A stretch of 64,000 nt of DNA from positions 10,429,398 to 10,493,397 of the forward strand of contig NC_037267.1 in the NCBI RefSeq assembly GCF_000002425.4. The letters are read 5' to 3'. The notes under the pieces were generated by a model, which saw nothing but the letters and a program-made list of their open reading frames with translations, ran no database searches and was not told where the DNA came from. The position numbers and the translations under genes were made by a program. Positions within the stretch are counted from its first letter, which is position 1; each line of letters starts with the position of its first letter. Of this stretch, positions 55,948 to 64,000 are shown piece by piece. This DNA comes from Physcomitrium patens (lineage: Eukaryota; Streptophyta; Bryopsida; Funariales; Funariaceae).

Positions 55948-56466
55948 TATCAAAGACATGAATCTTGAAGAAAGAAAATTTTAATAAACTCTTGTATCAT
56001 TAAAAAAATATATATATATTATTCAAAGATGATATAGTGTTAAACTTGAATGGCTATTGCCAAAGATAAAAAGACTAGAAAATCTTGAAACAAGACTAAT
56101 GATTATAAAGGCATTGACAAGAGTGAAGTAGGCTTCACTGTTATTTCTATATATACTCTTAATTAGGAATTATATGTCAATGTCATATAGGACCTTCAAA
56201 ACATGTTGACTTTGTAAGAGAAATATCTTAACTTGCAAGATAAGTTTTTTATATGTGCATCACATAGTTAGCTTATTTCACAAGCTATCAATACATGATT
56301 AATTTGTTGTCCAACTTTCTAACTTAGCAATCAAGTATAAACACTTGAAAATTCAAAAGAGCATGTATGAAGCTTCTTTAGAAAATATTATAAAATAAAT
56401 CTACTTCTATTTACTTCCATTTAATCATATAAGTAAATATTAGAATAAGTATATATGTCCATGACA
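55948..56466 (-). mobile_element. F1 5' LTR
   Basis: About 519 bases, from TATCAAAGACATG (compare TATCACAGACATAG in C1) to TATGTCCATGACA. It is the best-defined F LTR and shows that F is a distant relative of chromovirus C. It is flanked on both sides by F gag sequences in opposite orientations. Confidence 0.7.
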
Positions 56467-56599
56467 TAGACTATCTTCTTTTCAACTAACATTTATTATT
56501 TTTTTAATATTAATTTTTTTTAAAAGAGAGTCAACTATTTTTTTGTGTAAAAATTTTAATTTGATATTAGTGGTTATAAATTATCTTCTTTTAATTGAT

Positions 56600-56985
56600 T
56601 TATGATATATTATAGATGTATAAAAAAAAATATGGATATTATATTTAACAAAAGTGAAAATAGATTTGTAACTATTGTAGATTTTCATGAACTTATCAAT
56701 ATTTTTAGGATAGAAATCTTACATATTATCAATATCAACCATAAAAATACTATTCTTACATCTATAGACGAAATTAACAATGAAGTTTAAAATCTACTTT
56801 AAAAAATTATAAATTTGAGTAAAGTAAATAAATTAATCTTAAAATTGAATTTCAAATATCTTACTATTATAAATATGAAGGAATAAAGAATAAATATGCT
56901 CAAGAATTTTGATAGAACATGATCGAAATTTCAAAGATTTTTATAATAAGTAATGTTCTATCAAAGGTTGCATCATTTTTAATAC
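56600..56985 (+). pseudogene. gag: F gag fragment in inverted orientation
   Basis: The plus strand has a 62-codon frame (56602-56790, NKSENRFVTIVDFHELINIF) homologous to the minus-strand frame at 55529-55744 (CKSENKFVSIVVLHKLVNTL). It is followed by a region (56860-56985) matching the MKEL...KFDGTRSKF block. It therefore mirrors F1 gag across the F LTR. It breaks off near 56985 where the F2 RT remnant, on the other strand, begins. Confidence 0.65.
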
Positions 56986-57850
56986 TCTAATGGATTTATT
57001 CAAATAAAATTCATAGATACACTTCTATCTTAAAGTACTCTACCATGGTTTATATCTTTTTTTTGGCAATTTGGAATGGCATATGAAATTCTTGGCTAGA
57101 TTCTCTTCAGTATATTTTTTGAGTTCAACTAATTTATTTTATAATAAACTATAGATTTCTCCAAATGGTAGTTGTGGTCTTTCTTAAAGGTCAATTGATT
57201 AGTCATAAGAACGATGTTTTGGAAGAGTATTTATATTCTTCTTCTCAAATATATCTTGAAACTCTTGATATTGGCCTGGAATGCCACTTGAAGTCTTTGC
57301 ATCATTAGAAATAGGTGTGGTATAAATGAAATAAGGTGATCCTTCTTTTGCAACATGCAAGAAAGATCTCACATTTATAAACACAGGATTTATTGTGCTA
57401 GACTTATGACTTTTTACTAGATTAATTTTATTCTTAGTTATACTTTTATAGAATTCAAGAGTACAAGAAATCCAATCTATGCAAGGATTATATTTTTTTA
57501 ATCATGATAAATCTAAAATGACTAGATTAGAGGGAGATTCAATTATGTTAAAGATTATACAACTATTATGACCATTTATCGCTACATTTATAGGAAGTGT
57601 TTCATGAATAACATCTCCTAAAGACAATGGACAACCATCTATGACTTCTACATGAATGGGTTTAGTTTTTTATACTAACAATATTTTATGACTCTTAATA
57701 AATTCTATAACTAAGAAATAAGCTGAGGCTCTTAAATCTATCAACGTAGAGGCTTTATAATTATTAGGTCCTAAATACACATCTATTATAAAACAAGGAG
57801 AAGGTTCTGCAGAAAAAATAGGACCTTCATCAGAAATTGTACAAGATTCT
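56986..57850 (-). pseudogene. pol: F2 protease and RT start
   Basis: The minus strand yields a retropepsin region near 57690-57790 (STLIDLRASAYFL, with Leu-Arg in place of the Ser/Thr-Gly of the active site), the 57199-57384 frame (FLHVAKEGSPYFIYTTP and FEKKNINTLPKHRSYD) and the RT entry [16 protein letters not shown] near 57090-57150. The order equals C3 (36422-35505). RT breaks off soon after, near 57060, so most of pol is lost. Confidence 0.72.
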
Positions 57851-58760
57851 AGCTACATGGTCCCTATTGTAGCTAGACAAATTTGTTTTCCAACACATTG
57901 TCTTTTTTGATAGCTATACTCTTTATTTTGTGATTTTTTTTCTTCTTTGGATAATGTTGAGCAATGTATTTAGGTTCTCCACAATATAAGCATAATCCTT
58001 TTTGATGGCAACCAGGCTTTTCTTGCTCGGTAAGAGGTTTAAAATGTATTGCATTGATTTGCATATCCTCTACTTTTGAATATATGTGTTGAGGAGATGT
58101 TAGTAATTCTATCAAATTATAATAATATTGAGGCCTACTTATGTGACTCTTTGATCAAAATTCAAAAAATTGATTGTTGCATTTCATAGCAAAGTCAATT
58201 GCTTGACTCAATGTTTAAAGATCGAGTAAGTTGAGCATTAATTTCTTTACTTCATATTATAATCTATAGAAAAATTGGCTAATAAGTGTAGCATCATCTT
58301 ACTTGATATTAGTTGTAAGTTGTTAAAATTATGAAACATATAATATTACAAAACAATTGTTTTGTTATAAAATACAGATCTTGTTGGTTGCAACACGCGT
58401 TGCATCATGTTTTCCATACATGGATCAAAATTCTACAAAAAATGCCTCCAGATTATTCAATATTGGATCTCGTCATTCAAAAAAAGATGAAAACTATGAT
58501 AGCGCTAAACTTGAGAGAAGTGTACCATTGAATCTAACTTATGATCTTAGAGTTGGATAGCTTTGAGGTTGAAGTTCAATCACAAGTTGTACTTGATTGA
58601 TAAATCCTCGAAATTTGGATCTTATACCATCAAACTTCTCAAGTAAAGCAACTCTTAATTCTCTAACACTTGAAAGATGTTCTACTATGGATAGAGAGAA
58701 ATAATTTGGTGCAGATGTTGAGGCAATTCTAATCATCTCTATATCTTCACTTCTTGCCAT
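57851..58760 (-). pseudogene. gag: F2 gag
   Basis: 58539-58760 gives the N-terminal part (MARSEDIEMIRIAST and LLEKFDGIRSKFRGFINQV), and 57873-58115 the zinc-knuckle part (CLYCGEPKYIAQHYPKKK, in which the last Cys is Tyr). The region between (58116-58538) is shifted and full of stops. The layout and knuckle neighbourhood equal C3 gag at 36428-37453. Confidence 0.72.
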
Positions 58761-59074
58761 TCTTGTTGATTTTTGTCATAGTAAGCTAAGTTGATGCATT
58801 GCAAGTATCAACTTACTCAATTGCTCTTGCATTTGTGCCATTGTACTCTTTATTTCAACCAACTCTACTAAAATTATACTCAAAAAAATATCTAATACCA
58901 CTTAAGATAAGTAGAAGAAAGGACTTGAGGACAAAGAAAATACTAAGAACAATATTAATTTAGAAGAAGATCATCCGTAACTTCTAATATGCTTATGTCT
59001 TATCAAGAAAAAGGAGCAATCCACTCTTAATGAAGACAAGACAAAGCTTTGATATTGAAAGTATACTCTTGTTA
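58761..59074 (-). other. F2 leader with decayed iMet-like primer site
   Basis: The plus-strand GCTTTGATATTG at 59046-59057 is a drifted form of the GCTCTGATATCA primer complement of C1 and C3, in the same place relative to LTR and gag. Nothing else is recognised. Confidence 0.5.
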
Positions 59075-59314
59075 ATCTATCAAGGAGATGAACTAGAAGA
59101 TGATGTATAAAATAATAAAATCCATATTAAAGAAAATGTGACAAAATAAAAATAATCAAGTACATATATTAAAAAAAAACTGAAATAGTTTATTTTCAAA
59201 AAATAAAAAAACTTGAGACCCTTGAAATTAGACTACAAGCAAACAAAAAGTATTAAAAAGAGTAAAGAAGACTTCATTCTTATTTCTATATATACCATCT
59301 AATTAGGAGCTTAT
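59075..59314 (-). mobile_element. F2 5' LTR, cut by E2
   Basis: The inner ~240 bases of an F LTR (ACTTGAGACCCTTGAAATTAG and CTTCATTCTTATTTCTATATATA segments) end at 59314, where the E2 3' LTR begins. E2 therefore inserted into an older F2 LTR; the rest of F2's LTR should lie beyond the right edge. Confidence 0.65.
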
Positions 59315-60521
59315 TGTTCTCATTGTGTTCAAGCTTCGATATACCAAAGTAATTGAACTAATAGAGATGGGTTCGAACACGAGGAAAGACTACTTATATG
59401 AATTGGGTCTGTTAGTGTTACAATTGATTGTACTCTAGCTATCTAAAATCAATTATCAAACTATAAAATACCATGGCTTACTACTTCTATCTTAATTCAA
59501 TACTTAATCCATTCTATAACTATCAATTTAACAATACTTTCATATTATTATCACTTCATCTCCCACTTACTCTCTTTGCAGTTTATATATATTCAATTAT
59601 TGATCTCTAGCTTTTTTATAATGTTCACTTTCTCAATTCATCACACAGAATTCAATATCTTCACTTAACACAATACAATTCGATAATCTCAATTCTCAAG
59701 GTCACAAATTTTCTCCAAATTGGTCAGTCTAAAGTCATATTCTACAATATTGTAATCACAGTTTCAACAATACTTCTCTCAATCACAATTCTTCATAAGC
59801 AAATAATAAAAGCAAAGAAAATAAAGAGGTAGCACTAAGCTTACCCTGACTTACGACTCTCACAATCTAGCCCCCCAGCTTACAAATCTCACAGTTTGGC
59901 CCCTTGGCTTATTAATCTTAATTTGGCTCTGATCTCTCTTTCTTCAACCTCTTTATCCTACCAAAAAGATGATCCGTCGGCTAATAGATTTTAAAGGTTA
60001 TGATCCTTTGAATTCTTAACCATTTATTCCACTAACAACCTACTGTTACCAACTAAACTGCCTAACCATAAGTCTAATTCTGAAGGTTGACAATAACCAA
60101 CCAATAACTTATCACAAAAATTATTTACCTATTCTACATAGTTCTACTCCTAATTGTGCAGCGTCCTCGCAAACATTATTTAGCCTCGACTTATAAAGAC
60201 GTACCAGTGTATATCTCCAAAGGTATTGCCACTGAAACTAGCATATTGGTCCGTACTAAATTATTGGCCTTCTTTTCTAATGTGATTACTTTAGTCTGCA
60301 ACATCGCAACCTCTACCTACAGCCGCTCTTGCCATTCCTTTCAATCGGTCTCCATCCTTGCTTTCTCACACACCATGTTCGCCATCTTCTCTTTAATCAC
60401 AAAAGAAAACATCATGCTTGTCAAGAATCTCCTTCCTACTTCATACTATGGTCCAATCAATTAAATCGACTCCTCTTTATTTTCCATGATTCGTCATGAT
60501 AAAATACCATATCATCATCAT
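59315..60521 (-). mobile_element. E2 3' LTR
   Basis: About 1207 bases between TGTTCTCATTG and CATCATCATCA. It follows integrase and a polypurine tract on the minus strand and aligns with the E1 LTR at 43992-44611. No long frame is conserved inside; the plus-strand ORF 60156-60464 is not supported elsewhere. Boundaries are good to a few bases. Confidence 0.75.
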
Positions 60522-60530
60522 TATTAATAC

Positions 60531-60549
60531 CCCCTCTTTTTGGAATAGA
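60531..60549 (-). other. E2 polypurine tract
   Basis: On the minus strand CTATTCCAAAAAGAGGGGG lies about nine bases before the 3' LTR. Confidence 0.75.
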
Positions 60550-61535
60550 AAACTTGTCCCAAGTTTATATATAGTAAAGTTTAAGCCGATTGCCATTGAT
60601 TCATGTCATAAATTTAGTATCCATAAAATCTTCCAATTGCACTGAACCATTTGGAAATCCGTCAATAACTCGATATGGCCTATGCCATCGAACTTCAAAT
60701 TTTCCTAGAAAATTTTTAAATCGACTATCATAAAGAATTACCAAATCATTTGGTATAGAAGCCTTTCATCTAAGCTTACTATCATAATAAGTCTTCCTTC
60801 GTTTTTGTGTACTTTTTATTATCATTAATGCATTGGCTCTAGTTTCATCCAATTTTTCCAATTCTTCTAAATGGTGTAGTAATGAATCATGATCTCCCAA
60901 TCTATTATCTATAGCAATTCGTAAACTTTCGACTTCCAATTCAATAGGTAATATTGTTTCCTGGCTATAAACCAATTGAAAAGGGGTAGCATTGATAATA
61001 ACTTTATACGCAATATGGTATGCCCATAAAGCTGCAAATAACCTAGTATCTCAATCTGTTCCCACTCTTGAAATTATTTTTGTTAAGATTTTATATAAAA
61101 TTCCATTAGTCTTTTTCATTTGTCAATTGGCTCTAGGGTGATACGGTATAGTCTTACGATGTTTTATCTCGTATGTAGCCAAAAGTGCTTCAATTGTATT
61201 ATTTATAAAATGAGTTCCTCGATCTCTAAGCAATTCTCGTAGACAACCAAACCGTGTAATAATATTTTCATACAAAAAGGTTGCTATTGTACTTGCACTA
61301 TCAATTTTCGTAGCTACGGCTTCAGCCCATTTTGTTATGTAATCCGTTACTACCAATATATACCATTTTTGTCCATTTCTCGAGGCTGGTGCAATTGGTT
61401 CCACAAAATCAATTCTCCATTTTTCAAAAGGTGCTTGATCCAGAATTGGTACCAATGGCATTGTTGAAATTCCAGCAGGTCGACCCATTCTTTGACATGG
61501 GTGACAATGATGGATGAATTAGTGGGCATTTGCAA
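60550..61535 (-). pseudogene. pol: E2 integrase
   Basis: The core is open at 61123-61488: WRIDFVEPIAPASRNG carries the first catalytic Asp and LLRDRGTHFINNT the second. At the catalytic Glu the reading is AN-stop-QMKKTNG, so the Gly before it is a stop and the Glu is replaced by Lys. 60766-60975 continues with VYSQETILPIELEVESLRIA and LGDHDSLLHHLEEL, typical of Tat/Athila-like integrases, then NDLVILYDSRF. There is no chromodomain. It ends a few bases before the polypurine tract. Confidence 0.83.
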
Positions 61536-62459
61536 ACATTATTGGCCACCAATAACCAACCTATAAAGCTTTACGAGCCGTGCTGTCCCTTGCAAAATGT
61601 CCACCACAATTGTCTAAGTGGCAACCTTCTAATATAATACTCACTTCAGTCTGATAAATACAACATCACAAAACTCCATCCTTGCCTTGTTTATATAAAG
61701 CTTCACCAATCATCGTATAAGGTGCATATTTTAATATTAAGCGTCCTTTAAGTTTTTCATTAAAATTGGGTGAGAAGGTTTGAAATGTCAACTATTGAAT
61801 TATTTCACTATACTTCGGAGTAATTATATTTACTGCAAATAGTTCCGCATCAGATAGTACATTGTTAATGGATTTATTATCCAATATATTAGATAATCGA
61901 GATAAATGGTCCACATTGGAATATGATTTTTGTGATCTTATCTGAATAATAAAGTCAAATTCTTGCAATAGTAAAATCCATCATGCAATACGACCACTCA
62001 ATTGAAGCTTATTAATCATATGTTTTAAAACATCATAATCAACATGAAAAATAAATTTATAACTAAGAAGATAATGTTGAAACTATTGTATGGAATAAAT
62101 CATCTCCAATGCTTCTCTTTTTGTTGTTGTATAATTTCTTTCAGCTGCTACCAATTGACGACTTGCATAATAAATGAGTGATCAAAACCTCGATCATCTT
62201 TCTAGCTTAGCACAGAACCAATCGCAACATTAGATGCATCCACATAAACTTGGAATGGTTTTGTTCAACAAGGTGCTACCAATATTGGTACTGAAATCAA
62301 TTTTTGTTTCAATATTTTGAATGTAATTGTACATTCCTTTGTCCAAAATGGACTGGTCCCATCGGTTGGTGGTTTCTTCAAGAAATTTGTCAAGGAAAGG
62401 CATATAACTGCAAATAGATAGATAAATTGCCGATAATAACTGACATGGTTGACAAATGC
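61536..62459 (-). pseudogene. pol: E2 RNase H and linker to integrase
   Basis: 62230-62463 includes the RT-RNase H connection (SYYRQFI-like and FLKKPP segments in neighbouring frames), and VYVDASNVAIGSVLS near 62215-62260 the first RNase H strand. Downstream there are many stops; fragments such as KWLLVANN before the integrase zinc region are barely readable. It is the most degraded part of E2. Confidence 0.65.
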
Positions 62460-63266
62460 TCAAACACCCGTAACAGTATCTAGTTGCTTTAATTCTACTA
62501 TAATCTTTATTTTATCTGGATCTATAGTAATGCTTTCCATCGAAACTGTATGACCCAATAGTTTACCAAAAGGTACACCAAATTGGTATTTTTTTGAATT
62601 TAAAGAAATTCCATATTTATCACATTGATTCAAATATTGACCTAAACATTCTAAATGTCTGATTCTCGTACTAAATGTACAAAAATCATGTAGAAATATT
62701 TCTATTGAAATTTGTAGATAATCTTGAAATGCTTGCATCATTACCCTTTGAAATGTAGTAAGTGTATTACAAAGCCCAAACTGCATAACCTTATAGGCAA
62801 AGGTCCCCCAATTCATAGTAAAAGTAGTTTTTAATTAGTCTTTTTTTGCAATCTTAACTTGATTATAATCGGAGAATCCATCAAGAAATGAATAACATTC
62901 ATGTCGAGCGACAGCATCTAATATACTATTCGTGAATGGTAAAGGAAAATAATCCTTCTTAGTAGTCGCATTTAATTTATGGAAATCTTGACAGATGTGA
63001 ACTTTTCCATTCTTTTTTGATACCATAACAATTGGTGAAATCCATTCACTGAAAGGAACCAGATAGATAAATCCAACCTCCAAGAGTTTATGTAGTTCTT
63101 TTTTTACCATAAGTGAGTATTTTGGATTAAGTCGATGTTGTCTTTGGCGTACTGGTATAGCGTTCTCTTCCAATATAATTCGATGCTCACAAACTTCACC
63201 TGAAATTCTTTTCAAATCTGCATACGACCATATAAAAATAATTTTATGTATTAAAAAGTAATCCAC
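62460..63266 (-). pseudogene. pol: E2 reverse transcriptase
   Basis: 62835-63266 holds RT fingers and palm (VGFIYLVPFSEWISPIVMV, KKNGKVHICQDFHKLN, YSFLDGFSDYNQVKIA). 62460-62816 continues with WGTFAYKVMQFGL and the catalytic motif, here FLHDF in place of the usual YVDDF, so one catalytic Asp is lost. The frame between them has a stop. The sequence is of the Tat/Athila-like, non-chromoviral branch, unlike C and unlike B. Confidence 0.82.
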
Positions 63267-64000
63267 CCAAATTTCTTTTTCCTTGCCTTTTATACCGTCA
63301 TAAATTTGAATGATTTGGAAAGCCTCTCTTGTACCTAAATTGACATCATAGAATTTTAGGAGTCTCTAGAATAATGTTCTGCTCAATTCTAAAATCTTTT
63401 ATAAAATCTGATAAATTAGAACTTTTCAACTCCAATTCCATACTACTAACATGATTAACATCCTGTCTATTCATCCAATATGCAATCATATGATTAGAAT
63501 CATCAATAACATCTAGAAGAACTAAGTACTCTCCCAGTTCCTTACACAAATATTTCATTCTAGTGTGCTCAACAACTTGCCTTGTATTAGCATAAATTGG
63601 ATCAGGTACATCAATTTCTTCTTCTATAGAGTCATCTTCACAATCCGACGTGAATTCTGAATTGACAACTTGAGTTTCTCCGTGATATTGGATAGGGTAC
63701 ATTTGAAGCACAATTTTATCATTACCTTTTTCAATTGACAATGTACCATGGCCCCAGTCATTTTGAGCTTTAATTTGATACAACCACGGTCACCCCAATA
63801 AAATTGGGTATGATAATATAAAGCTTTGCAATCAAAAAATAATATAATCAATTTTGTAGGTAATCCCTGTAATTATTGTATCAATACTTCGTAAAATATC
63901 CATAGGTTTAACTCAATTAGAATTAGCCATTCTCAAAACCATTGTAGTAGGTAATAAGTCATTCAAACCCAACTCCTCCATTGTAGTCGCATTCATAAGA
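63267..64000 (-). pseudogene. pol: E2 protease C-terminal region, runs off right edge
   Basis: 63346-63783 is a 146-codon open frame starting in YQIKAQNDWGHGTLSI, preceded in the same sense by LSYPILLG and a stop, which is the end of a retropepsin domain. An acidic linker follows (FTSDCEDDSIEEEIDVPD) before RT. 63790-64000 gives ELGLNDLLPTTMVLRMANS, part of the protease body. Gag and the 5' LTR of E2 lie outside the window. Confidence 0.72.

Noticed and set aside
60156..60464. 103-codon plus-strand frame near the E2 LTR
   Set aside because: It is antisense within the E2 3' LTR, is not conserved in the E1 LTR and has no recognisable domain.

Overview
This window looks like plant nuclear heterochromatin made entirely of nested, decayed LTR retrotransposons. 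I found no host gene, tRNA, rRNA or CRISPR array. A land plant is suggested by Ty3/gypsy families with gag, retropepsin (PR), reverse transcriptase (RT), RNase H and integrase (IN), by a primer-binding site that matches the 3' end of plant nuclear tRNA-Trp as I remember it, and by degenerate CCCTAAA-like arrays inside one LTR type. The lineage within plants cannot be told from this sequence, and a fungal origin is not formally excluded.

I use six family names. A and B are related Ty3/gypsy elements. They share gag, a conserved post-protease domain and a tRNA-Trp primer site; A has ~1.24-1.34 kb LTRs and B ~1.8 kb LTRs. C is a chromovirus with a chromodomain, ~0.42-0.48 kb LTRs and a tRNA-iMet-like primer site. 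D is known only as LTRs, related to A and B at their ends and carrying telomere-like repeats. E is a Tat/Athila-like element with a tRNA-Asp-like primer site. F is a strongly decayed C-like chromovirus.

Layout. 1-5030: A1 (minus strand, runs off the left edge), with a solo A LTR nested in its gag. 5031-10076: the right end of tandem unit 1 (C1 gag and 5' LTR, B1 PR and gag, truncated B1 5' LTR). 10077-24449: tandem unit 2 (chromodomain scrap, D1 LTR, E gag scrap, B2 3' LTR and integrase, C2 3' half, the truncated insertion A2 with its own nested solo LTR, and a B2 5' LTR remnant). 24450-41948: tandem unit 3, the same order but far more complete, with B3 and an intact-length C3. 41949-44611: the ancestral right flank (rest of the B3 5' LTR, then E1 gag, primer site and LTR). 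44612-54163: B4, a full-length B element in opposite orientation. 54164-59314: F1 and F2. 59315-64000: E2 (3' LTR, integrase, RNase H, RT, part of the protease).

Inferred order of events: E1 inserted; B inserted into E1 gag; B was copied at DNA level to give the inverted pair B3/B4; C inserted into the B3 lineage (B4 keeps the empty site); the block was tandemly duplicated at least twice through a CAC microhomology joint; A elements inserted into units 1 and 2; solo A LTRs landed in their gag genes; a deletion fused A2 to the B2 5' LTR.

Every coding region carries stops, frameshifts or lost catalytic residues, so nothing here appears able to transpose on its own. The most unusual features are the tandem and inverted DNA-level duplications, the LTRs that carry a gag-derived zinc-knuckle coding segment, the CG-centred 4-bp target duplications, and the telomere-like arrays inside the D LTRs.
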